A stretch of DNA of 9,325 nt from Nanobdellota archaeon (GCA_030690755.1 JAUYGA010000210.1:1-9325), one strand, 5' to 3'; shown: positions 1-5,770, counted from the stretch's first letter. The notes: generated from the letters alone by a model not told the origin. Made by a program: numbers and translations.

Positions 1-1
1 A

Positions 2-475
2 ATCACAATAGTTGAAAATTCTAAAGAAGGCAAGCAAATAAATGACCCCTCTAAGTTTTATGTTTCTGACATGTTTCAGAATGTCATTTATAAAATTTCA
101 GAATCTAATGAAGTGTCTGTTTTAGCAAAAGATATAGGTTATCCAAATTCTTTAGTGGTGGATTATTGGGGCAGAGTATTATTTACCACAACTCCTTTAA
201 AATCCAGCAATGACTATCTTATCACACAGCCGCAGCTTATTGCAATTAACCCTAAAACTGGAGTTCATAAAGCATTATTTTCTTTTAATATGAGCTATGA
301 TGATGCAGACACGGGATTGGGCTATATCTTGAGCGCTGATGAAAGAGGGACAATCAGTCTGCCGATATCTTTCAGGATTGATGCTGTTTTGTATGATGAC
401 CTAAAAAATTTTGAGTACGTATTTGTCAACAATCATGCCGGTAAATTAGAAAACTTATCGGGCAAATTGGAATAA
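2..475 (+). CDS. Beta-propeller-like protein, C-terminal part (5' truncated by window edge)
   Basis: The reading frame is open from base 2 with no stop, so the ATG at 71 is probably internal and the gene starts outside the window. About 157 residues are visible. The segment around GYPNSLVVDYWGRVLFTTT, followed by QLIAINPKTG, has the pattern of SMP-30/NHL-type beta-propeller blades: 'P..l.vD..G.l..t' then 'l..inp.tG'. The last ~55 residues (from DADTGLG to KLENLSGKLE) do not look like a blade and may be a separate C-terminal extension. The same C-terminus recurs as a degraded copy at 7256-7431, where most 3' differences are synonymous, so this family has been under protein-level selection. No signal peptide can be judged because the N-terminus is missing. 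The propeller assignment is by pattern only; substrate and role are unknown. Confidence 0.6.
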   Translation: MTIVENSKEGKQINDPSKFYVSDMFQNVIYKISESNEVSVLAKDIGYPNSLVVDYWGRVLFTTTPLKSSNDYLITQPQLIAINPKTGVHKALFSFNMSYDDADTGLGYILSADERGTISLPISFRIDAVLYDDLKNFEYVFVNNHAGKLENLSGKLE

Positions 476-559
476 TTCTAAAACCTCTTTTAAACCTCCG
501 GAAATCTTACGGAAAACAGCTAATTCTTCCGAAAATTTGTGCACAAGGTATATTAAGAA
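300..559 (+). repeat. Long direct repeat, copy 1 (gene end plus 3' flank)
   Basis: Bases 300-559 align without gaps to 7256-7515 (offset 6956) with 16 mismatches in 260, about 94% identity by hand count. The repeat covers the last ~58 codons of the propeller-like gene and 84 bases past the stop. The non-coding part has only 2 mismatches in about 85 bases, whereas the coding part has 14 in about 175. The 3' flank contains CGGAA...TTCCG arms (a possible hairpin) and the perfect palindrome TTGTGCACAA at 537-546. Similarity stops abruptly at 559. Confidence 0.95.
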
Positions 560-619
560 TGCTGCTATAGATATTGCATTAACACAAATGGTTAAATCGT
601 TTCAAAAGGAGTGATGAAT

Positions 620-1288
620 ATGGCTGAGGGAAACATTGAATCTTTAATCAAAGAAATAAACATTATAGGCAAAACCAGGCTGCGCAAACCAAATTCTTAT
701 GGTGTTGTAGTTGATTATGAGATCATAGGCAATTATTCAAGACAATCCATAGTGTTTGGTGTTAGTACATTAGAAGAACCAAAATACTTGGAGTTCTGCG
801 CATTTTCAGTCAATATTTATCTGAACCGTTCTAAAGAAGAAGTTGGCATTTTAGGCAAAAATGGATATGTGCTGCCGCCGACAGCGAATATGACTCCTGT
901 TGGAGGAGATGTCTTTTTCCCGAGACATAATGAAAGAGAATATTGCATATTAGAAAGCAATAAGCAAATAATGTCTGCGAAAACATGCGGAAGCCATCCT
1001 TATTTCAAGATAAATGATTATCGCGATTTCAGGAGAGTTACAAAAGAAAGCTGGCACATTCAGAAATACTTTGCCAAGGAATTAACTAAATGCTCTAATG
1101 GGAAAGCATTAGTAAAATATGAGCTAGACTTAGGCTTCTTATGGACAAACTATTTGAGGCAACAGATGTTAAAAATTAACGACCAAGTACAATTTGAGAA
1201 AATAGAAAGCGCAGCTGAATTGCCTAAGAAATATCAGGATTATGAACTTACTAACCTATTAATTGAGGGATATAAAACACCAACCTGA
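620..1288 (+). CDS. Unrecognised soluble protein, 222 aa
   Basis: I do not recognise the family. Possible starts are GTG 611, ATG 614 and ATG 620. ATG 620 is preferred because GGAGTGAT at 608-615 is a good archaeal Shine-Dalgarno match at a normal distance from it. The protein is mixed charge with no membrane segment or signal peptide. The N-terminal half looks beta-rich (alternating segments such as YGVVVDYEIIGNY and QSIVFGVSTL), and the C-terminal part is more helical and charged. It contains no obvious catalytic motif; the cysteines near residues 57, 106, 117 and 152 are not in paired CxxC form. It lies 60 bases after the first long repeat and converges with the minus-strand gene row. No promoter is clear; a TATATTAA at 549-556 inside the repeat end could serve. 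Confidence 0.75.
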   Translation: MAEGNIESLIKEINIIGKTRLRKPNSYGVVVDYEIIGNYSRQSIVFGVSTLEEPKYLEFCAFSVNIYLNRSKEEVGILGKNGYVLPPTANMTPVGGDVFFPRHNEREYCILESNKQIMSAKTCGSHPYFKINDYRDFRRVTKESWHIQKYFAKELTKCSNGKALVKYELDLGFLWTNYLRQQMLKINDQVQFEKIESAAELPKKYQDYELTNLLIEGYKTPT

Positions 1289-1293
1289 GCGTT

Positions 1294-1428
1294 TCATCCA
1301 ACGACTGTCCCAAAGTATGGTCCGTAGAGTTCGTTTAGCATTGTGATTAGGTTTATTAGTCTTGCGATGGCTGTTGGGTCTTTGCCTTTTTCTATTAGTG
1401 CGTATCTTCTTATTGTACAACCATTAGT
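1294..1428 (-). pseudogene. Coding-like fragment downstream of the PhoU-like gene, 44 codons
   Basis: On the minus strand, just past and overlapping the end of the PhoU-like gene in another frame, 44 codons read IRRYALIEKGKDPTAIARL, then a hydrophobic helix-like run, then NELYGPYFGTVVG and TGA. This has the composition of a real archaeal C-terminus (amphipathic helix, aromatic tail) but lacks ATG, GTG or TTG at its 5' end, and a TGA lies directly upstream. I read it as the leftover end of a gene or of an alternative PhoU-gene end lost by frameshift. The family is not recognised. Confidence 0.35.
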
Positions 1429-2330
1429 TCATTCATCAAACTCGTTGATAGCCGTCTTAACTGCTCTATGTTTTCCAGTAATCCGCTGTCTGTTTTTCTG
1501 CTTCCAGCCTTATAGATATTCACATAAATCCTGTCCCTTATCCCAAAGTACTCTTCCACCTTCTTTTCATCAAACTTGTTATAAACAGCAATATTCAGCC
1601 TTATCATGGAATTAATATCCTCATGCAATTGAATGATATTTTTGTCATTGTTGTTCTTAAAATGTATTGCAATATGCTTGTATGTTTCGGCAATCTTTTC
1701 TATGCATTTTACAATCAGGTAGATGCTGGCTGTTTTTTTGTGCTCTTTGTACTCCATCTTATTCAGCAGTCTTATGCAATAGTCTGTGAACCTTTTCACA
1801 TCCCTGCGTTTAAAATCCAAATCCTCAATTTCCTTTTTATTGCCCTCTTTTAAGGCTTCCAAGCTTTGCTCGCCCATTAAGAGCAGGCTGTTGAATGCTT
1901 GCTGGAGCATTGAGTCAAAGCCATTGTTTGAGCTTGCTGAAACCTCAATAATTTTGAAATGATTGTCTTTCTGCTCGACAACAGAAAATGAATGAAGCGA
2001 ATTGGCATACTCCCTTACAAATTGGTTAATGTCGACTTGTTTGTTGTTTCTGTCTTTTAATGTATTGAAATTAAGATGCAGATTGACTTCTGCTGCTCCT
2101 GAGAGATATGAGCTTAATATTCTGTGCTTGATTAAATTCAAGTTAGGTGTGTTGATTTTTATCTCAACAACCTTGTCGGTTTTTCCGCCGTCGTGCCTTA
2201 ACACTAATGCCTTATCCCTTTGGGATGCTACAATCTCATCCCCTGCCTGAAGGTTGTTTTCTCTAATCCAGTCAATTGGGAGTGTGAATATATACGAGCC
2301 GTTTCCTTGTTTGATTATTTTGCGTTTCAT
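1410..2330 (-). CDS. AbrB/SpoVT-PhoU fusion, phosphate-uptake-regulator-like protein
   Basis: This 306-residue protein has two parts. Residues 1-45 (MKRKIIKQGNGSYIFTLPID, then W..ENNLQAGDEIV) are a swapped-hairpin AbrB/MazE-type DNA-binding domain with the usual 'K.G.gsy.vtLP..W..'. From about residue 135 to 300 the protein is helical with the PhoU pattern, including the acidic/basic helix near 'EDLDFKRRDVKRFTDYCIRLLNK'-type sequence. Such fusions are common in archaea and are annotated as phosphate uptake regulators, though no pst transporter genes are nearby. The start ATG at 2330 overlaps the stop of the upstream gene (ATGA), indicating translational coupling. A degenerate copy of its first ten codons lies at 3066-3095, just after the kinase gene, suggesting that the kinase and a PhoU-type gene were once direct neighbours. 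Confidence 0.85.
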   Translation of the reverse strand: MKRKIIKQGNGSYIFTLPIDWIRENNLQAGDEIVASQRDKALVLRHDGGKTDKVVEIKINTPNLNLIKHRILSSYLSGAAEVNLHLNFNTLKDRNNKQVDINQFVREYANSLHSFSVVEQKDNHFKIIEVSASSNNGFDSMLQQAFNSLLLMGEQSLEALKEGNKKEIEDLDFKRRDVKRFTDYCIRLLNKMEYKEHKKTASIYLIVKCIEKIAETYKHIAIHFKNNNDKNIIQLHEDINSMIRLNIAVYNKFDEKKVEEYFGIRDRIYVNIYKAGSRKTDSGLLENIEQLRRLSTSLMNELMVVQ

Positions 2331-2719
2331 TTTTTATCCTCGCGGTTTTTAAGATAATCATCTAATAGCATTAGAAATGCAGTCTCATCGACATTGCTTC
2401 CCAAAACAAAAGTGTTATCTTTAATGTATCCCGTGCAATTTTTTCCTTTTGTTTTGGATATGGTACCCAACTTTTTGGTAGGGATTACTTCTGGATACTT
2501 GGATTTGATTTCTTCAATTCCTTTGCGCTCGAAAACCATACACAATTTATCCAGATTTTCAACAGTTTTAGACGCTCCTTTTTCATAAACTTCCGCAGTT
2601 GTCATGGAAGAAGGTCCAAAAAAATCAGGGTCGAATATAGCATATGCTGTGTTTTCTTTTTTAGGCTCTTCGTTGCATGCGATTGTATTTGGGAATACTG
2701 CCTTAAAATGTTCTATCAA
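2327..2719 (-). CDS. Unrecognised protein; probably the C-terminal part of a gene split by an in-frame TAA
   Basis: The nominal start is TTG at 2719, but the frame stays open and coding-like back to 2746 (PHFYVKNDELIEHF), where a single TAA (2749-2747) separates it from the ORF at 2747-3055 in the same frame. No ATG or clear Shine-Dalgarno site precedes it. I therefore infer that this is the second half of one ~242-residue protein. It is soluble and lysine/glutamate rich, with a motif AIFDPDFFGPSSMTTAEVYE and no membrane segment. It ends by ATGA overlap with the PhoU-like gene. Either the gene is a recent pseudogene or the two halves are separately translated. No family is assigned. Confidence 0.55.
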   Translation of the reverse strand: MIEHFKAVFPNTIACNEEPKKENTAYAIFDPDFFGPSSMTTAEVYEKGASKTVENLDKLCMVFERKGIEEIKSKYPEVIPTKKLGTISKTKGKNCTGYIKDNTFVLGSNVDETAFLMLLDDYLKNREDKK

Positions 2720-2746
2720 CTCATCATTTTTTACATAGAAGTGCGG

Positions 2747-3055
2747 TTAGTGATCATAAGTAGCATACTCTTCGCTAATGCCCAAAAAAGGATGGCAATG
2801 CATATCCACCAATAAGCCAACATCCCCCAGTTTCTCAATCTCCTCGTTGATTTTTCGTTCAGAATAAGAACTTTCAAGACCAGTGGGCACTGGACTATCT
2901 TCAATAGTGTAAAAAGAAATATTTCTGTCTTTCTCCAATCCTCTTTCTTTAAATTGTTTCTCGACAATTTTTCCCCATTCTAATTCATCGCTGTGATACC
3001 CCAAAACTACAAGGATTCTATCACATAAATGGTTACATAATTGCTTTTCATCCAT
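2747..3055 (-). CDS. Hydrolase-like N-terminal part, 102 aa, ended by in-frame TAA
   Basis: The ATG at 3055 follows the stop of the 12-codon relic ORF by one base. The protein contains ILVVLGYHSDELEWG, then ISFYTIEDSPVPTGLE, then GLLVDMHCHPFLG. A buried beta strand ending in H-x-D/E, followed by a second strand ending D-M-H-C-H, is the layout seen in some zinc-dependent hydrolases (for example succinylglutamate desuccinylase/M14-like or amidohydrolase-like folds). That is a resemblance only and I would not name the enzyme. The frame ends ATYDH-TAA at 2747, exactly in phase with the downstream ORF, so the product is probably truncated. Base composition matches its neighbours. Confidence 0.55.
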   Translation of the reverse strand: MDEKQLCNHLCDRILVVLGYHSDELEWGKIVEKQFKERGLEKDRNISFYTIEDSPVPTGLESSYSERKINEEIEKLGDVGLLVDMHCHPFLGISEEYATYDH

Positions 3056-3056
3056 T

Positions 3057-3095
3057 TTACATCACGTTTCCTTGATTTATGATTTTGCGTTTCAT
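3057..3095 (-). pseudogene. 12-codon relic of an AbrB-PhoU gene start
   Basis: It reads MKRKIINQGNVM then TAA. The first ten codons match the start of the AbrB-PhoU gene (MKRKIIKQGN) almost base for base, including the rare-looking ATG AAA CGC AAA opening and CAA GGA AAC at codons 8-10. The ATG lies one base after the kinase stop (TGA at 3099-3097), and the ATG of the next ORF follows the TAA by one base. The simplest reading is that a ~0.73-kb segment inserted at the start of a PhoU-type gene, leaving its first codons behind. Confidence 0.65.
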
Positions 3096-3096
3096 T

Positions 3097-4275
3097 TCAC
3101 ATACCTACTGCCATTTTATTATTTGTTGAATAGAAATTGTCAATATCTTCTTGTTTTATTGATTTGAGCGCTTTGCTGAGTTCGTCAACATACCATCTAA
3201 ATTCACTGCGCTGGCAAATACCATTCAAATCATTTGATGTTCCGTTTATTATTGCAGAAGAAATCCCTTTTGCTTGTCTGACATTCCATAAAGCTCTGCA
3301 TGGCTGCCATAGTTTGCGTGTTGTGTCAACTTCAATTCCTACATTGCAAAGAGTTCTGAATATTGTGCGCATTAAATCTTTATGTGTGTTATTCTGAAGA
3401 CCATTTTCGAAGCTGTACAGCAGGCTTGTCATGTCTTGTACAGGGTGTCCTTTTGCAACTGTTTCAAAATCAATCACAGCCATATCTGCATTTTTATAGG
3501 AATGGGTTATATTTCTTGGAGCATAATCGCCGTGAATCCAGTAGTGTGAATGCGCGCTTATAATATCTGCAATATAGCTTTTTTTATTGTTAAGCTGCTG
3601 TGCTATATCTTCATGTCCCAGGGTTATTAGGTCTGTGACAAAAGGATTGAATTTCTGCATGCAGTATTCGGAGTCAATTGTTTTTTTAATCGGCGCATTT
3701 TTTTCTATGTAACGTCTGTTTTTTTGCATGTATTTGAACATTTGTTGGTAAAGATAGATTGCTTCTTCAAAGTTTTCTTGTATGTATGCTTCTATGGCTA
3801 TATTTTTATGATATGGGTCGCTGCCAGACCTGCTTGTCAAAAATTCCTTGAAGCTTCCGCCTTTATCCTCAATTTGTTTTACTGTTATGTTTCCAATCTT
3901 TTTTGAGTCAATAAGTCGGGGTGTGCCGAATTTGCCTTTAAAGAATTTAAGCCAGAATTCTTCATTTCTGCTGTTTTGCGGGTCTTTATATGATTTGAGA
4001 ATTGTTTTGTAAACTTTATCAGGAGATGTTCTTATCCTTATCCGGTCTACGTCGTTTCTGCTGTCCTCGCTTAGATTTATTTTACTACAATAAGAAGTTT
4101 TGCCGTTTCTGTAATATATTACTAACTTGTCGTTTTCAATCTCGAAGTCTTCTATTGATTTATGTTTGGCCTTTCCAGTAACACTTTGTTTAAGGAGTGA
4201 ACTATCAAGTTGTGGACTGATTAGGCATTCTAATGCCAAGTTGTTTAGTGTAGATTCTCTAATAATTTCACCCAA
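3097..4275 (-). CDS. Aminoglycoside phosphotransferase/choline-kinase-fold protein kinase-like enzyme
   Basis: This 392-residue protein carries the catalytic loop HGDYAPRN at residues 248-255 (catalytic Asp 250, metal-binding Asn 255) and the metal motif VIDFE at 267-271 (Asp 269). Next comes GHPVQDMTSLLYSFE, the usual APH/choline-kinase follow-on. These are hallmarks of the APH superfamily, which phosphorylates small hydroxylated molecules with ATP. The N-lobe is weak in sequence; a Lys around residues 84-95 may be the ATP-contacting residue. The substrate cannot be inferred, and resistance should not be assumed. The start is TTG 4275 because stops lie just upstream and no ATG is available; the TATA box at 4308-4315 puts transcription about 10 bases before it, so the mRNA is nearly leaderless. 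It leads the minus-strand row ending in the PhoU-like gene. Confidence 0.75.
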   Translation of the reverse strand: MGEIIRESTLNNLALECLISPQLDSSLLKQSVTGKAKHKSIEDFEIENDKLVIYYRNGKTSYCSKINLSEDSRNDVDRIRIRTSPDKVYKTILKSYKDPQNSRNEEFWLKFFKGKFGTPRLIDSKKIGNITVKQIEDKGGSFKEFLTSRSGSDPYHKNIAIEAYIQENFEEAIYLYQQMFKYMQKNRRYIEKNAPIKKTIDSEYCMQKFNPFVTDLITLGHEDIAQQLNNKKSYIADIISAHSHYWIHGDYAPRNITHSYKNADMAVIDFETVAKGHPVQDMTSLLYSFENGLQNNTHKDLMRTIFRTLCNVGIEVDTTRKLWQPCRALWNVRQAKGISSAIINGTSNDLNGICQRSEFRWYVDELSKALKSIKQEDIDNFYSTNNKMAVGM

Positions 4276-4307
4276 TATAGTTATTACTTGTTAGTAGTGG
4301 TATTTAG

Positions 4308-4315
4308 TATATAAA
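4308..4315 (-). promoter_or_regulatory. TATA box of the kinase gene
   Basis: Minus-strand TTTATATA lies in the context GGTTTATATACTAAATA. A start about 25 bases downstream falls near 4286, about 11 bases before the TTG start. The same TTTATATACTA string occurs before the RHH operon (7060-7050), so the two promoters are close in sequence. Confidence 0.6.
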
Positions 4316-4328
4316 CCTTTCGAAAAAT

Positions 4329-4366
4329 TGCTGTCGAAATCATGAAAATGCTATCGAATGCTATCG
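4329..4366 (+). promoter_or_regulatory. Three phased TGCTRTCG repeats between divergent promoters
   Basis: TGCTGTCG at 4329-4336 and TGCTATCG at 4349-4356 and 4359-4366 are spaced 20 and 10 bp start to start, that is, on one face of the helix. They sit between the TATA box of the leftward kinase gene and the TATA-like box of the rightward small-gene pair. That position and phasing fit an operator shared by both promoters; the binding protein is unknown. Confidence 0.4.
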
Positions 4367-4381
4367 TTCGCTTTATGAGAC

Positions 4382-4389
4382 TTAATATA
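4382..4389 (+). promoter_or_regulatory. TATA-like box of the small two-gene unit, with downstream GGAGGTGAT
   Basis: TTAATATA lies upstream of a full-length Shine-Dalgarno match, GGAGGTGAT at 4424-4432. Predicted transcription starts near 4412. Oddly, no ATG, GTG or TTG follows that strong site at a normal distance; the first ATG (4450) is 21 bases beyond GGAGG. Confidence 0.4.
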
Positions 4390-4449
4390 CTCAAAATCCC
4401 GGGCAAGCGTATGTAAGCATTTTGGAGGTGATAAGAAACAGGAACGGAG

Positions 4450-4671
4450 ATGAGTAAAATGGATGAATTATATGAGATAGAAAGAATTGAGTTGTTAAAT
4501 CGGCTTGTCAATCCTTATAGGTGCAGGCTGGCCCAATATGAGAAAGATTTGTCTTCTGCATTTGTCAGGGCTGCTTCAAGCGGTGACATGGATGTTTTGG
4601 CAACTGGGGCAAAGCAACTGACCGAGGGGTTGAATAAAGATTTGGTGTATCTGACAAATCTGATTGAGTAA
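4450..4671 (+). CDS. Small helical protein of unknown function
   Basis: The product is up to 73 residues and probably 70. ATG 4459 (MDELYEIERIELLNRLVN) may be the true start because GGAGATGAG at 4446-4454 is well placed for it, while ATG 4450 lies inside that site. The protein is predicted almost entirely helical and charged, with heptad-like leucines and no cysteine pair or membrane segment. It is followed after 38 bases by a second small ORF on the same strand. Possible roles (small adaptor, antitoxin-like or phage-derived protein) are guesses; no family is recognised. Confidence 0.55.
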   Translation: MSKMDELYEIERIELLNRLVNPYRCRLAQYEKDLSSAFVRAASSGDMDVLATGAKQLTEGLNKDLVYLTNLIE

Positions 4672-4709
4672 AGGCAAAAAAATGCACAAGGTACTTATTT
4701 GAGGTCAGT

Positions 4710-4961
4710 ATGCATTTTCTCAAACCTGTTTTGCAGAAGCTTGAAATAAATGGGAACCTTAGCTATAGCGATAGCGCTCATGCTTGGATGACTATACGCT
4801 TAAAGAAAAGGCTCTTTGATGACTTTCCGCAGCTGAAAGAAAAAGAGCATGTCCTTTACAAAATGTTGTTCTATCGGGATTATAAAGAATTTCTGGAAGC
4901 TGCTAGAGAGATAGATCAGAAAAAAGAGGCGATTCCAATCATGCTGTGGTTCTTCCGATAA
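4710..4961 (+). CDS. Small basic protein of unknown function, 83 aa
   Basis: ATG 4710 follows GAGGT (4701-4705) at close spacing. The protein (MHFLKPVLQKLEINGNLSYS..., then a basic RLKKRLFDDFPQ segment and a helical C-terminus ending IPIMLWFFR) is compact and helical, with no recognised domain. It is probably co-transcribed with the gene at 4450. The sequence between them carries TGCACAAGGTA (4683-4693), an 11-base match to the 3' flank of both long-repeat copies. The stop is followed by a perfect palindrome, CGGAAA-C-TTTCCG, which could form a small hairpin. Confidence 0.55.
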   Translation: MHFLKPVLQKLEINGNLSYSDSAHAWMTIRLKKRLFDDFPQLKEKEHVLYKMLFYRDYKEFLEAAREIDQKKEAIPIMLWFFR

Positions 4962-4994
4962 ATCCGGAAACTTTCCGACGAGAAATCAAAATAA

Positions 4995-5002
4995 TTAAAT
5001 AC
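4995..5002 (+). promoter_or_regulatory. TATA box of element A
   Basis: TTAAATAC lies in the context AAAATAATTAAATACTTGCTC. The 52 bases 4988-5039 match 7569-7620 before element B with only 3 mismatches and no gap. Transcription is predicted to start near 5024. No protein start follows, so the promoter is best explained by a non-coding RNA. Confidence 0.5.
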
Positions 5003-5023
5003 TTGCTCCACTTTTATGTTTTT

Positions 5024-5124
5024 TATAATTAGAAACAGTCTACTTTCAATTGTAGGCTTGAGGTTTCTACAAGCTGGCCCTTCAGAGGCTTTTATTTCTA
5101 AAAGTAAAGCCCGACGCCATTTTT
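5024..5124 (+). ncRNA. Element A: putative structured small RNA
   Basis: After the predicted start near 5024 the sequence can form a stem AGTCTAC/GTAGGCT (8-base loop) enclosed by AGAAAC/GTTTCT. A competing hairpin GGCTTG/CAAGCT and a terminal hairpin CTTTTA-TTTC-TAAAAG at 5089-5104 are also possible, with a T5 run at 5120-5124 as a possible end. Compared with element B, the 5' part is nearly identical, 41 central bases (5040-5080) differ, and TTCAGAGGCTTTTATTTC and the following bases (5081-5104) are identical, with no net length change. It has no ORF. Conserved ends with an equal-length divergent middle suggest a small RNA with a variable functional region, but a repeat that serves recombination is an alternative. 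Confidence 0.45.
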
Positions 5125-5146
5125 GACCATAATAAATTTAACTACG

Positions 5147-5199
5147 GAGAATCGGCTATCCCCCAGCTCTAAGCAGGGGGGTCTTTATCGCCGATTCTC
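5147..5199 (-). other. Large composite hairpin downstream of tnpA
   Basis: GAGAATCGGC (5147-5156) and GCCGATTCTC (5190-5199) are perfectly complementary. They enclose an inner hairpin of CCCCC (5160-5164) and GGGGG (5176-5180) with an 11-base loop. It lies four bases past the tnpA stop. IS200/IS605 TnpA proteins act on single-stranded subterminal hairpins, so this may be the element's end structure; it could also end tnpA transcription. Confidence 0.6.
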
Positions 5200-5202
5200 T
5201 CA

Positions 5203-5592
5203 TTAAAGTTTCGTTTGTCTCGTTTTCGACCAGCTATTCGATTTCTCTATGTAATGTTTTACTGTCTCTGCACTTACACTACCCACCGTTCTATACATCG
5301 TTCCCCTGTTCCAAATATGAGCATATTTCTTCAAGGAAGGATAATGCATTCGAATATAATACGAACTTCCCCCCTTAAGAATCTGAAAAAGTTTTCTTAT
5401 GCTCATTGTGGGTGGGCAAGAAACAAACAAATGCACGTGGTCGGGCATGACCTCTTTTGTAAATAGGTCAATTTTGTGCCGCGCACAAATCCATTCAAAC
5501 GATTTTTCAGCAATATCTTTTGTTGCTTCCCACTGAAAAATTTTGCCACGCTTCTTTGTTACTAACACTACATGATAGCAATTTTGTCCCAC
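5203..5592 (-). CDS. tnpA: IS200/IS605-family transposase TnpA (Y1 HUH)
   Basis: The single-domain HUH transposase cuts and joins single-stranded DNA at the element ends. The HUH motif is DHVHLFV (His 52, His 54), and the family core 'W.rg..yrt.gs.s.etvk.YI' is clear, with catalytic Tyr 114 in KHYIEKSN. The usual glutamine four residues after the tyrosine, a metal ligand in IS608 TnpA, is serine 118 here. The start used is GTG 5592, but the codons before it read IKRFPHS, making the HSVGQN motif typical of archaeal TnpA. The true start should therefore lie upstream, where only ATA (5613) precedes a stop. The element may thus have lost its start codon. At 129 residues it is slightly short for the family. 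Confidence 0.88.
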   Translation of the reverse strand: MGQNCYHVVLVTKKRGKIFQWEATKDIAEKSFEWICARHKIDLFTKEVMPDHVHLFVSCPPTMSIRKLFQILKGGSSYYIRMHYPSLKKYAHIWNRGTMYRTVGSVSAETVKHYIEKSNSWSKTRQTKL

Positions 5593-5643
5593 AGAATGTG
5601 GAAACCTTTTTATTTAAGAGTTCACACTACCCATTTGCAACAC

Positions 5644-5681
5644 CTCATATGCGTTTTTCTACAACGAAAAACGTGTATGAG
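5644..5681. other. 16-bp stem hairpin upstream of tnpA
   Basis: The left arm 5644-5659 (CTCATATGCGTTTTTC) pairs with 5666-5681 (GAAAAACGTGTATGAG) through 14 Watson-Crick and 2 wobble pairs around the loop TACAAC. It lies 52 bases before the tnpA start, within the insertion. It may be a regulatory or strand-transfer structure of the element; such structures also repress tnpA translation in some IS200 members. Confidence 0.6.
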
Positions 5682-5733
5682 CTCGTACTAACACCAAATT
5701 CGTTGTGTAAAAATTCTTAAGAAATATTCAAAG

Positions 5734-5770
5734 AAAAATCTTTCGATTTTTATTAGCCCTTAAAAGGGCT
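5734..5770 (+). other. Two adjacent perfect hairpins near the right end of the insertion
   Basis: AAAAATC-TTTC-GATTTTT (5734-5751) is followed three bases later by the perfect palindrome AGCCCTTAAAAGGGCT (5755-5770). They stand immediately before and partly within the tnpB-tail-like segment. In TnpB elements this part of the right end also templates the guide RNA scaffold, so this could be a leftover scaffold, but that is inference. Confidence 0.5.

Noticed and set aside
1343..2250. Plus-strand ORFs opposite the PhoU-like gene
   Set aside because: They are antisense to a clear AbrB-PhoU protein, with no Shine-Dalgarno site or TATA box and unlikely composition.
3097..4275. Antibiotic-resistance gene call for the APH-fold kinase
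   Set aside because: Only the general superfamily motifs are visible; many archaeal members act on other substrates, so resistance is not supported.
4284..4511. 75-codon minus-strand ORF across the divergent promoter region
   Set aside because: It covers both TATA boxes, the phased repeats and the start of the opposite gene; its composition is Ile/Ser-rich noise.
4988..5124. C/D-box or H/ACA guide RNA, or tRNA, for element A
   Set aside because: I found no convincing C/D boxes, no ACA tail with a pseudouridine pocket, and no cloverleaf or T-loop motif.
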